Shown: in pieces, positions 7,811 to 14,167 of the stretch
Layout: the number at the start of each line of letters is the position of its first letter
Numbering within the stretch: position 1 is the first letter of the stretch
Assembly (NCBI GenBank): GCA_028687205.1
Contig: JAQUAP010000022.1
Span: 1 to 17,809 of the forward strand
Length of the DNA stretch: 17,809 bases
Source: Candidatus Omnitrophota bacterium
GTDB taxonomy: Bacteria; Omnitrophota; Gorgyraeia; Gygaellales; Profunditerraquicolaceae
Reading direction: 5' to 3'
Notes under the pieces: generated by a model
Databases searched by the model: none
What the model was told of the DNA's origin: nothing
The model's input: the letters and a program-made list of their open reading frames with translations, nothing else
Translations under genes and position numbers: made by a program

Positions 7811-8536
7811 ATGCCGAAAAAGAAACCGGAGAAGTATAATATTTATATCAAGCAGATTGAGGCAATTGCAAAAGTTGCTAACTTGATTACTTCCGGGGTC
7901 TATCTTGAGGAGCTGCTGCGCCTGATCGTCAATGTCACTGCCGAGATAATGAACTCTAAGATCTCTTCGCTCATGCTTCTTGACCCTGAAAAAAAAGAGC
8001 TTGTCGTCAGGGCGACACAATCAATCTCAGAGGCCTATAATAAAAAACCTAACCTTAAATTAGGCGAGGGGATTGCGGGCAGGGTTGCCCAGGAAAAAAA
8101 AGCTATCGTTGTCTTTGATATTAAGGAAGACGCGCGTTATCTAAACCAGGATATCGCCAGGAAGGAGAAATTATGTTCTTTGGCGAGCGTGCCCTTAGCG
8201 GTAAAGGGGAGGATTATCGGCGTGCTTAATTGTTATACCTCCAAGAAGCATGAGTTTTCCAAATACGAACTGGACCTCTTGACTGCCTTGGCCAACCAGG
8301 CAGCCCTGGCTATTGAGAACGCGGAGCTTGATTTACGCGTGCGCAGCGCAGAAGAGGCTTTGACTACGCGTAAACTGGTTGAGCGCGCCAAGGAAATCCT
8401 CGCGCAGGAAGCAAACATTTTACCCTCGGAAGCCTACCGGCTGATCCAAAAACAGAGTATGGACGCACGTAAATCCATGCGCGAAGTCGCCGAGGCGATA
8501 ATTTTAGCTAAGGATATAAGGAGCAAAAGAGCTTGA
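7811..8536 (+). CDS. GAF-ANTAR RNA-binding transcription antiterminator
   Basis: A 241-residue two-domain protein. Residues about 25-168 are a GAF sensor domain (LRLIVNVTAEIM, LGEGIAGRVAQEKKAIVV, SLASVPLAVKGRIIGVLN, LTALANQAALAIENA). A short coiled linker (168-184) leads to an ANTAR domain at 183-234: ALTTRKLVERAKEILAQE, SEAYRLIQKQSMD, REVAEAIILA. ANTAR proteins (NasR, AmiR, EutV) bind paired hexaloop RNA hairpins and prevent intrinsic termination. The leader directly downstream (8568-8602) has exactly that structure, so this is very likely its cognate regulator. There is no receiver domain, so input is through the GAF ligand, which is unknown; 2-oxoglutarate or another nitrogen signal is a guess. 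Its stop codon overlaps the -35 box of the next transcription unit. Confidence 0.93.
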   Translation: MPKKKPEKYNIYIKQIEAIAKVANLITSGVYLEELLRLIVNVTAEIMNSKISSLMLLDPEKKELVVRATQSISEAYNKKPNLKLGEGIAGRVAQEKKAIVVFDIKEDARYLNQDIARKEKLCSLASVPLAVKGRIIGVLNCYTSKKHEFSKYELDLLTALANQAALAIENAELDLRVRSAEEALTTRKLVERAKEILAQEANILPSEAYRLIQKQSMDARKSMREVAEAIILAKDIRSKRA

Positions 8537-8561
8537 CAAGCGCTTAACCCTGTGTTAAACT
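8533..8561 (+). promoter_or_regulatory. Sigma-70-type promoter of leader 1
   Basis: TTGACA (8533-8538, perfect -35), 17 nt, TAAACT (8556-8561) with an upstream TG at -15/-14 (TGT before TAAACT). The -35 overlaps the stop codon of the GAF-ANTAR gene. Transcription should start around 8567-8569, exactly at the foot of the first hexaloop hairpin. Confidence 0.85.
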
Positions 8562-8567
8562 TTAATC

Positions 8568-8707
8568 GTTACAGAGATGTAGCAATAAGACGTTGAGGTC
8601 TTCCGGGTAAGAAATTACCGGAAGGCCTTTTTTGTTGGTTTCGCCACAAGGCGTTGGCGGACAAACAGGACGCGGCTGTCCTTTATCCCGAATAAGGGGT
8701 AAAGGAC
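8568..8707 (+). promoter_or_regulatory. Leader 1: ANTAR-type dual-hexaloop antiterminator upstream of sigma gene (two tandem units)
   Basis: Unit A: hairpin 8568-8583 has a 5-bp stem GTTAC/GTAGC and loop AGAGAT, which has the A1 and G4 known for ANTAR targets. After a 3-nt linker, hairpin 8587-8602 has stem AAGAC/GTCTT and loop GTTGAG. The 3' arm of the second hairpin is also part of the 5' arm of terminator 1, so the two folds exclude each other. Unit B: CGCCA/TGGCG (8642-8659) encloses loop AAGGCG (A1, G4) through a C-U mismatch. After 7 nt, AGGAC/GTCCT (8667-8682) with loop GCGGCT overlaps the 5' arm of terminator 2. Predicted function: binding of the GAF-ANTAR protein lets polymerase read into the sigma gene. 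Confidence 0.82.
8596..8633 (+). terminator. Leader 1 intrinsic terminator 1
   Basis: Long hairpin with arms 8596-8610 and 8615-8628 (AGGTCTTCCGGGTAA against TTACCGGAAGGCCT, one bulged G) and GAAA loop, followed by six T. The 5' arm shares 8598-8602 with the upstream hexaloop hairpin. Confidence 0.9.
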
Positions 8708-8719
8708 GTTTTGTTTTTA
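8678..8719 (+). terminator. Leader 1 intrinsic terminator 2
   Basis: 12-bp stem, GTCCTTTATCCC (8678-8689) with GGGGTAAAGGAC (8696-8707), one T-G pair, followed by GTTTTGTTTTTA. Its 5' arm shares GTCCT with the GCGGCT-loop hairpin. Confidence 0.82.
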
Positions 8720-8733
8720 GGGGGGGGGAGTAT

Positions 8734-9261
8734 ATGGGCTTCGCAGAGTTAACTAAAAAACTTTCACCCACAGTCAAAAGAATAGCCTATAGGCTTAACG
8801 GCCATTACCGGTCATTTAGCCATGATGACCTGTATCAGGAGGCCATGTTGCACCTTTGGAATGATTTCAGGGAGGGGAAGCTGCAAGATAAGACAGATAG
8901 CTATATCCTGCAGGGGTGTTATTTTTATTTAAAGAACTACATCCGTAAAGTTAATGAAAAGTTTAATAGCTTAAGCATTGAGGCGATGCCCGGGGAAGGC
9001 GAAGGGAAACGCCTGGAGGAGATATTATCCTTACCGGCAGTAAATGACTGCCGTAATCATCTCAATAATAAATTTATTTGCGAGGATATTCAGAACAATG
9101 GTTTTAACCCGAGAGAGAAAAAGATACTTGTGTTTCTCCGCGAGGGTTTGACGATGAGGCAGATAGGCAAGAAAACAGGCCGTTCACATGTCAGCGTGGT
9201 CAAGGCAGTCAGCAGGATCAGGCAGAAGGCGATGCAGTATCTTGACCGGGAAAATAAATAA
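8734..9261 (+). CDS. Small sigma-70-family RNA polymerase sigma factor
   Basis: A 175-residue protein with the two-domain layout of ECF-size sigma factors. Region 2 spans about 6-74 (SHDDLYQEAMLHLWNDF, then SYILQGCYFYLKNYIRKVNE). Region 4 spans about 120-170 (NPREKKILVFLREGLTMRQI, then GRSHVSVVKAVSRIRQKAMQ), a helix-turn-helix for the -35 element. No anti-sigma gene or extra sensor domain is adjacent. Control appears to lie in the leader, which holds two antitermination units. I choose ATG 8734, right after a run of nine G and GAG as ribosome-binding site; an upstream in-frame TTG at 8632 sits in terminator 1's T tract and is rejected. Its promoter specificity is unknown, but two downstream operons share an unusual promoter-like block it might read. 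Confidence 0.85.
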   Translation: MGFAELTKKLSPTVKRIAYRLNGHYRSFSHDDLYQEAMLHLWNDFREGKLQDKTDSYILQGCYFYLKNYIRKVNEKFNSLSIEAMPGEGEGKRLEEILSLPAVNDCRNHLNNKFICEDIQNNGFNPREKKILVFLREGLTMRQIGKKTGRSHVSVVKAVSRIRQKAMQYLDRENK

Positions 9262-9293
9262 GGTTACCAGGATTCAAGTTTTCTTACTTGTAT
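9262..9293 (+). promoter_or_regulatory. Shared promoter-like block of the amt operon (GGTTACC-N17-ACTTGTAT)
   Basis: GGTTACCA (9262-9269) and TTTCTTACTTGTAT (9280-9293) recur at identical spacing before the gltB operon (14166-14197), while the 10 nt between them differ. Read as a promoter, GGTTACC would be -35 and ACTTGTAT -10 with a 17-nt spacer, placing the start near 9300 just before the leader hairpin. It lacks a TTGACA-like box. An activator site overlapping a weak sigma-70 promoter is the alternative. Confidence 0.6.
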
Positions 9294-9328
9294 TAATGTA
9301 GGGCACACGTTGAAGTGTAAAACAAACT

Positions 9329-9356
9329 AAGGCGTTCCGCAGAGGAGCGCCTTTTT
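9329..9356 (+). terminator. Leader 2 intrinsic terminator 1
   Basis: 10-bp stem AAGGCGTTCC (9329-9338) with GGAGCGCCTT (9344-9353), one T-G pair, loop GCAGA, followed by a TTTTT tract. It lies before the coding region, so it acts as an attenuator rather than only ending the sigma transcript. Confidence 0.85.
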
Positions 9357-9380
9357 ATTTCCAGGAACTTATCAAGACGC

Positions 9381-9425
9381 AGGCGTCTACTTAATCCTAA
9401 GGAGGATAAAAGTGACGCCTTTTTT
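9381..9425 (+). terminator. Leader 2 intrinsic terminator 2
   Basis: AGGCGTC (9381-9387) pairs with GACGCCT (9414-9420), extended inward by AC/GT and ATCC/GGAT, and followed by TTTTT. The 5' arm includes the loop end and 3' arm of the GCAGGC-loop hairpin. Confidence 0.8.
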
Positions 9426-9449
9426 GTTTCGATCAACGAAAGGAGAAAA

Positions 9450-10253
9450 ATGCCGCGCAAACTGAATATCGTGTTACCGGGGATAGCGGTCTTAATGCTT
9501 GTTTGTTCTACCAGCGCGTTGGCTACGCCTTCAACGCTCATCTGGGCGCCCTCAACCGATGTAAAGCCATTCGGTATTTTCCATTTGGATGTGGATAATT
9601 ATACGCCGGTAAAAAGCAGGGATCATAACGATAATAAATTGTTCGTTTTGCAGGATTACGGGTTAATGGCCGGATTATTGCCTGACAATCCGGAAAAAAA
9701 TCCATTGGCTAAACTCTGGCCGCCCCTGGGCAAGCTCCTGGCCGAAACAGGTTTTGATTATAAGAAAGGCCTTGGAGCGACCCTGGATAAATGGCCGGTA
9801 TATTTCCATTTTAAGGTCGGAGCCCCTGAAGACGCTTATTTTAAGAATATGCCCGCGTTTGCCATTGGCGCTTATGATATGGGTTATAAACACAACTACA
9901 CTGATTACAATGTATGGTATTTAAGAGGGGCTAAAACAATCAATATAGGTAAGCTTAACCTGGGGCGTTTCTCAGCAGGGTACTTTAACGGTAATGCCAG
10001 GCTCTTGCGCGATAAAAACGGCGAGCGCGATAATGCCGGAGTAATGCTTGCCTGGGAAAGGGTTATGACAGAGATCAGCGACAAGCTCTGGATATGCGTG
10101 GATTATCAGGGTACGCAGTCATCCTACGGAGCTTTGAATTACGGCTTCTCCTGGAAATTCAATAATAATATTTCTGTTCTCCTGGGGTATGACATATATA
10201 ACAATCCAAATTTGAGGAATACCGTGACATTCCAGCTGGATGTTGATTTCTAA
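9450..10253 (+). CDS. Predicted outer-membrane beta-barrel protein in ammonium-transport operon
   Basis: I do not recognise a named family. The 267-residue protein has an N-terminal signal peptide: MPRKLN, a hydrophobic core IVLPGIAVLMLVCSTSALA, and likely cleavage after ALA near residue 25. The rest is rich in alternating aromatic and polar strands with short turns (FHLDVDNYTPV, PVYFHFKVGA, AFAIGAYDMGY, FSAGYFNGN, NISVLLGYDIY) and ends VTFQLDVDF. A terminal phenylalanine is the classical signal for BAM-dependent outer-membrane insertion. GAAAGGAG precedes the ATG. It is first in an operon with amt (18 nt gap) and PII, so it may form an outer-membrane channel for ammonium or another nitrogen compound; that role is inference only. 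Confidence 0.72.
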   Translation: MPRKLNIVLPGIAVLMLVCSTSALATPSTLIWAPSTDVKPFGIFHLDVDNYTPVKSRDHNDNKLFVLQDYGLMAGLLPDNPEKNPLAKLWPPLGKLLAETGFDYKKGLGATLDKWPVYFHFKVGAPEDAYFKNMPAFAIGAYDMGYKHNYTDYNVWYLRGAKTINIGKLNLGRFSAGYFNGNARLLRDKNGERDNAGVMLAWERVMTEISDKLWICVDYQGTQSSYGALNYGFSWKFNNNISVLLGYDIYNNPNLRNTVTFQLDVDF

Positions 10254-10271
10254 AAAAAGGAGGAGCAAGAG

Positions 10272-11501
10272 ATGATTAATGCAGGCGATACAGCGTGGGT
10301 TTTGATGTCCGCAGCACTGGTTTTGCTGATGACTCCGGCTTTGGCGTTTTTCTATGGAGGCATGGTCAGGCGTAAGAATGTTTTAAGCGTCCTGATGCAG
10401 TGTTTTATCATTATGTGCGTTTTGAGCCTGCATTGGGTGTTGATTGGTTACAGCATATCTTTTGCGCCGGCTCAAGGATTTTGGGGAGGTTTTCAATGGC
10501 TGGGTTTAAACGGCGTGGGTTTAGAGCCTTACGCGGATTACGCCGGTACGGTCCCGCACCAGGCATTTATGATTTTTCAGGCGATGTTCGCCATTATCAC
10601 CCCGGCGTTAATCATCGGCGCTTTCGCCGAGAGGATGAAATTTTCCGCATTTTTAATATTTACGCTTCTCTGGGCTACTTTTGTTTATGGCCCGCTCTGT
10701 CATTGGGTTTGGGGCATAGGAGGCTGGTTAAGGAATGTCGGCGCGCTGGATTTTGCCGGAGGCACAGTCGTGCATATTAACGCCGGAATTGCGGCATTGG
10801 TGACAGCGTTGATCTTAGGTAAAAGGTCTAATTTGGATAAAAATGTTCCGTCTCCGCATAATATGCCTTTTGTGGTTTTAGGCACGGGCTTATTATGGTT
10901 CGGCTGGTTTGGTTTTAATGCCGGAAGCGCGCTGGCAGCGAATGGCCTGGCAGTTAACGCTTTGGTAGTGACGAATACTGCTGCGGCTGCCGCTGGTTTA
11001 AGCTGGGCGTTTATTGAATGGATCCATAATGGAAAACCGACGATATTCGGCGCTTGTTCCGGAGCAGTAGCCGGCCTGGTCGCAGTTACTCCTGCCGCCG
11101 GGTTTGTAAGCGTAATCCCGGCGATAATTATCGGATTATTCGTCAGCGTGTTTTGTTTTATCGCCGTTACCGTCATTAAGCCCAGGTTCGGGTATGATGA
11201 TTCGCTTGACGCCTTCGGAGTGCATTGCGTAGGCGGTATCTGGGGGGCGTTGGCTACAGGCTTGTTCGCTTCCAAACTGGTTAATCCAGCCGGAGCAGAT
11301 GGGTTATTCTTTGGCAACCCCAGGCAGTTCCTGGTGCAGCTTCTGGCAGTAGGGGTAACGATTATTTATACTGGTGTAGTTACTCTGGTTATTTATAAAA
11401 TAGTGGATTTATTCATCGGGGTTAGAGTTGGTGATAAAGAAGAAGCTATCGGTCTGGATATTACGCAGCACCGTGAGCGGGCGTATACTGTCCTGGAATG
11501 A
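10272..11501 (+). CDS. amt: Ammonium transporter (Amt/MEP family)
   Basis: Inner-membrane trimeric channel for ammonium uptake. At 409 residues it has about 11 hydrophobic segments. The pore histidines are present as H168 (TVVHINAG) and H318 (FGVHCVGG), and the gate and periplasmic site regions show FQAMFAIITPALIIGAFAER and WFGWFGFNAGSA. No long signal peptide precedes TM1. A good ribosome-binding site AAGGAGGAG lies upstream. The short C-terminal tail after the last helix (VDLFIGVRVGDKEEAIGLD) is the segment that in the family helps PII close the channel. The PII gene follows after 43 nt, which is the classical amt-glnK arrangement in reverse order. Confidence 0.97.
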   Translation: MINAGDTAWVLMSAALVLLMTPALAFFYGGMVRRKNVLSVLMQCFIIMCVLSLHWVLIGYSISFAPAQGFWGGFQWLGLNGVGLEPYADYAGTVPHQAFMIFQAMFAIITPALIIGAFAERMKFSAFLIFTLLWATFVYGPLCHWVWGIGGWLRNVGALDFAGGTVVHINAGIAALVTALILGKRSNLDKNVPSPHNMPFVVLGTGLLWFGWFGFNAGSALAANGLAVNALVVTNTAAAAAGLSWAFIEWIHNGKPTIFGACSGAVAGLVAVTPAAGFVSVIPAIIIGLFVSVFCFIAVTVIKPRFGYDDSLDAFGVHCVGGIWGALATGLFASKLVNPAGADGLFFGNPRQFLVQLLAVGVTIIYTGVVTLVIYKIVDLFIGVRVGDKEEAIGLDITQHRERAYTVLE

Positions 11502-11544
11502 GGGTATGTAGAATGAATAGAAAAAATAAAAAGTGAGGGAGGAG

Positions 11545-11886
11545 ATGAAGTTAATCATAGCGATAATTCAGCCATTCAGGCTGGAAGAGGTTAAGGAAGA
11601 ATTGTATAAGACAGATGTAAATTTGCTTACGGTAAGCGAGGTATTGGGCCATGGCAGACAAAAAGGAGTTACCGAGGTTTACCGCGGCCATAAGGAAACG
11701 GGAAATCTCCTGAGAAAAATCCGCCTTGAAATTGCCGTTAATGATAATTTTGTCGAACCGACGATTAAGGCTATAACGAGAGGTGCTAAGACCGGCGAAA
11801 CAGGAGATGGTAAGATATTTATTTTGGATTTGAAAGAGTGCGTGCGTATCCGCACTGAAGAGCGCGGCTCAGTGGCTATTGGGTAG
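11545..11886 (+). CDS. PII nitrogen signal protein lacking the uridylylated Tyr51
   Basis: A 113-residue PII (GlnB/GlnK) protein that senses ATP/ADP and 2-oxoglutarate and typically controls Amt and nitrogen regulators. Aligned without gaps to E. coli GlnB, the T-loop GRQKGVTEVYRGHKETG keeps Y46 but has Glu at position 51 instead of the uridylylated Tyr. The B-loop TGETGDGKIF (K90) and C-loop RIRTEERG are intact, so nucleotide binding is expected. I start at ATG 11545 after GAGGGAGGAG; an in-frame GTG at 11533 lies within that ribosome-binding site. Being next to amt, it most likely plugs the transporter (GlnK role). GlnB or GlnK naming cannot be decided from sequence. Confidence 0.93.
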   Translation: MKLIIAIIQPFRLEEVKEELYKTDVNLLTVSEVLGHGRQKGVTEVYRGHKETGNLLRKIRLEIAVNDNFVEPTIKAITRGAKTGETGDGKIFILDLKECVRIRTEERGSVAIG

Positions 11887-11899
11887 ATACGAGTAAATA

Positions 11900-11929
11900 T
11901 TGTTATTCTTTAGGGGATTATGTTATAAT
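11900..11929 (+). promoter_or_regulatory. Sigma-70-type promoter of glnN
   Basis: TTGTTA (11900-11905), 18 nt, TATAAT (11924-11929) with an extended TGT directly before it. No terminator, hexaloop hairpin or GGTTACC block is seen between the PII stop and glnN, so glnN looks separately and more simply controlled, with possible readthrough from the PII gene. Confidence 0.72.
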
Positions 11930-11958
11930 AATACCATTAATAAGTAAAGGGGGGAAAT

Positions 11959-14154
11959 ATGGGCATGAGACAGGAAGTTTTATTCAAAATTAAAAGCGTA
12001 GAATTAGACAAAATAAACTTACCCAGGAAGGTTTCCAGTTATTTTGGCGAGAATACCTTTAGCACAGAAGTGATGCGTAAGCATATTTCCAAAGCCACCT
12101 TTGCGGCGTTTAAGACCTGGATGTCCGAGGGAAAGACGATAACCCTCAAGCAGGCGAATGAGATTGCCGACGCCATGAAAAAATGGGCGATGGCCAAAGG
12201 AGCTACTTACTACACGCATTGGTTTCAGCCGATGACCGGCCTGACCGCTGAAAAGCACGATAGCTTTATTTCTTTTAGCGGGCCCGGCAAGGTAATCGAG
12301 AAGTTTTCCGGTAATAAACTTATACAGGGTGAACCCGACGCCTCCAGTTTTCCTTCGGGAGGAATACGCGCGACATTTGAGGCCCGGGGTTACACTGCCT
12401 GGGACCCTTCCAGCCCCGCGTTTATTATTGAGAGCGCGCTCGGAAAAACACTTTGCATCCCCACGATATTTATTTCTTACCATGGCGAAGCGTTGGATAA
12501 AAAACTGCCGCTTTTGCGTTCCGATGAAGCACTGAATAAATCAGCCGTCGGACTGCTAAAACTGTTTGGCCATAAGGATATTAAGAAGGTATTTTCTACC
12601 TGCGGCCCGGAACAGGAATATTTTCTTATCGATAAGAATTATTATAACTTGCGCCAGGACCTGATCATGGCCGGCAGGACCCTGGTGGGCGCGCCTTCTC
12701 CAAAGGGGCAGCAGCTGGAAGACCAGTATTTCGGGACGATCAAAGAACGCGTGGTAAATTTTATGTTTGAGGTAGCCGAGGAGGCTTATAAATTAGGCAT
12801 ACCCATTATGACCCGTCATAACGAGGTTGCTCCGCATCAGTATGAATTCGCGCCGATTTTTGAAGAGTCAAACCTGGCGGCGGACCATAACCAGCTTTTG
12901 ATGGAGTTAATGAAAAAGGTGGCCTTAAGGCACGGGATGGTTTGCCTTTTGCATGAAAAGCCGTTTGCCGGCATCAACGGAAGCGGAAAGCATTTAAATT
13001 GGTCCTTAGCCGATGATAAAGGCAATAACCTGCTCAATCCGGGAGAGACTCCCGAAAGTAACCTGCAATTTTTAGCGGTATTAGCCGCGGTCTTGCGCGC
13101 GGTATACCTGCACGCGGATTTACTGCGTTCCTCAGTGGCATTAGCCGGTAATGAGCACCGCCTGGGCGCCAATGAGGCCCCGCCGGCGATTATCAGCGTA
13201 TTTTTAGGCGCGCAACTGACCGCGGTCTTGAGCATGCTTGAAAAGGGGGTAAAGGCCCGGGTTTCTAAGCGCGATATTATTGATTTAGGCATTGCCCGCC
13301 TGCCCAGGTTTAACAAAGATTCTACCGACAGGAACCGCACCTCGCCGTTTGCTTTTACCGGTTCAAAATTTGAGTTTCGCGCTGTCGGTTCATCACAGAA
13401 TATCTCTACTCCGATTGCCATAATCAACACTATAATCGCGGAGAGCCTGGATTATGTAGCCGGCGAGATCAAGAAAGTCACTTCCACGGGCAAGGATTTT
13501 AATTCTGCCGTCCTCAAGGTAATAAGCCAGGTCATCAAAGAGACTAAAGATATCTGTTTTGAAGGCAATAATTACACGCAAGATTGGGTCAGGGAAGCCA
13601 AGAAGAGGGGCCTGGGCAACGTTGCCGCGACTTATAAAGCCCTCGAAGCTCTTACCGAAGAGAAAAATATTAAATTGTTTGAAAGGTATAAAGTTTTTTC
13701 CAGGGAAGAGCTTATTGCCCGTTACCACATCTGGATCCATATGTATAACCTTACGCTGGAAATCGAGGCAAATACCTTGATCGAAATGGTCAACGCTTCA
13801 ATAGTTCCCGCAGGGTATAAGTATGAGAAGCTGCTCGCCAGGACTTTGCATGAGTTGATGGCTTTAAAGAAAGGCGCGGGATTGAGGCTGGAAGGAGTGG
13901 TTTTAAAAGACAAGAAAGACCACCTCGCGGAGGTAGTAAAAAAGATCTACTATGTGCGGCGTAATACTAACGCGATGGCCGCTCTTCTTGAGCACGCTAA
14001 AAAATTAATCGATGAAAAACGTGCCGCGCTTTACTTCAAAGAGCTTAAGCCTTTGATGGAGCATGTCAGGAAGCACGTGGACCAACTTGAATGCGTGGTT
14101 TCGGATAATGCCTGGGATTTGCCTAAGTACCGGGAAATGCTGTTTATAAAATAG
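11959..14154 (+). CDS. glnN: Type III glutamine synthetase
   Basis: Makes glutamine from glutamate, ammonia and ATP; cytoplasmic. The 731-residue length is that of GSIII, much longer than GSI (about 470). An N-terminal GSIII-specific region includes GATYYTHWFQPMTGLTAEKHD (about 81-101). Catalytic-core blocks follow: CGPEQEYFLID around 215-225, NGSGKHLNWS around 340-349, and GANEAPPAIISVFLGA around 404-419. A helical C-terminal extension (about 560-731) follows. The start ATG 11959 follows six G; ATG 11965 is an alternative. No adenylylation enzyme gene is seen nearby, as expected for this type. It sits between the amt-PII operon and the gltB operon, forming a GS-GOGAT cluster. Confidence 0.95.
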   Translation: MGMRQEVLFKIKSVELDKINLPRKVSSYFGENTFSTEVMRKHISKATFAAFKTWMSEGKTITLKQANEIADAMKKWAMAKGATYYTHWFQPMTGLTAEKHDSFISFSGPGKVIEKFSGNKLIQGEPDASSFPSGGIRATFEARGYTAWDPSSPAFIIESALGKTLCIPTIFISYHGEALDKKLPLLRSDEALNKSAVGLLKLFGHKDIKKVFSTCGPEQEYFLIDKNYYNLRQDLIMAGRTLVGAPSPKGQQLEDQYFGTIKERVVNFMFEVAEEAYKLGIPIMTRHNEVAPHQYEFAPIFEESNLAADHNQLLMELMKKVALRHGMVCLLHEKPFAGINGSGKHLNWSLADDKGNNLLNPGETPESNLQFLAVLAAVLRAVYLHADLLRSSVALAGNEHRLGANEAPPAIISVFLGAQLTAVLSMLEKGVKARVSKRDIIDLGIARLPRFNKDSTDRNRTSPFAFTGSKFEFRAVGSSQNISTPIAIINTIIAESLDYVAGEIKKVTSTGKDFNSAVLKVISQVIKETKDICFEGNNYTQDWVREAKKRGLGNVAATYKALEALTEEKNIKLFERYKVFSREELIARYHIWIHMYNLTLEIEANTLIEMVNASIVPAGYKYEKLLARTLHELMALKKGAGLRLEGVVLKDKKDHLAEVVKKIYYVRRNTNAMAALLEHAKKLIDEKRAALYFKELKPLMEHVRKHVDQLECVVSDNAWDLPKYREMLFIK

Positions 14155-14155
14155 G

Positions 14156-14167
14156 CCTGCCGGCAGG
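14156..14167. repeat. 12-bp perfect palindrome after glnN
   Basis: CCTGCCGGCAGG begins 1 nt after the glnN stop and overlaps the GGTTACC block by 2 nt. It has no T tract, so it is not an ordinary terminator. It could be an operator or a small repeat. Confidence 0.5.

Larger units (their letters stand above)
9300..9426 (+). promoter_or_regulatory. Leader 2: hexaloop antitermination leader of the barrel-amt-PII operon
   Basis: Hairpin 9305-9318 has stem ACAC/GTGT and loop GTTGAA. A weak second hairpin (AAC/GTT, 9325-9336, loop TAAGGC) overlaps the 5' arm of the first terminator. Further on, stem AGAC/GTCT (9375-9388) with loop GCAGGC overlaps the 5' arm of a second terminator. All share the pattern AC, six-base loop with G at position 4, GT, seen in leaders 1 and 3. 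No clear partner hairpin was found just before the 9375 one. The arrangement is consistent with ANTAR-type control, with loops mostly starting with G rather than the classical A. Confidence 0.65.

Noticed and set aside
8632..8733. In-frame N-terminal extension of the sigma gene from TTG at 8632
   Set aside because: It would start in the T tract of terminator 1 and run through terminator 2 and the G-rich ribosome-binding site. ATG 8734 gives a normal sigma region 2 N-terminus.
9285..9301. Upstream hairpin TTAC...GTAG in leader 2 as an additional ANTAR hairpin
   Set aside because: It has a 10-base loop and lies within the predicted -10 region, so it is probably not transcribed.
9412..9465. Possible 17-codon leader peptide (GTG at 9412 after TAAGGAGG) overlapping the barrel gene start
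   Set aside because: The Shine-Dalgarno-like bases lie in the loop region of terminator 2 and no distinctive codon run is present. Probably chance, though the spacing is good.
10700..11317. Long minus-strand open frame inside amt
   Set aside because: Antisense shadow of a clearly conserved transporter gene, with low-complexity translation and no domain signature.
11533..11544. GTG start for the PII gene
   Set aside because: These bases are the purine-rich ribosome-binding site for ATG 11545, which gives the standard PII N-terminus MKLIIAIIQPF.
12837..13430. Long minus-strand open frame inside glnN
   Set aside because: Antisense shadow of conserved GSIII coding sequence, with no ribosome-binding site or recognisable motif.
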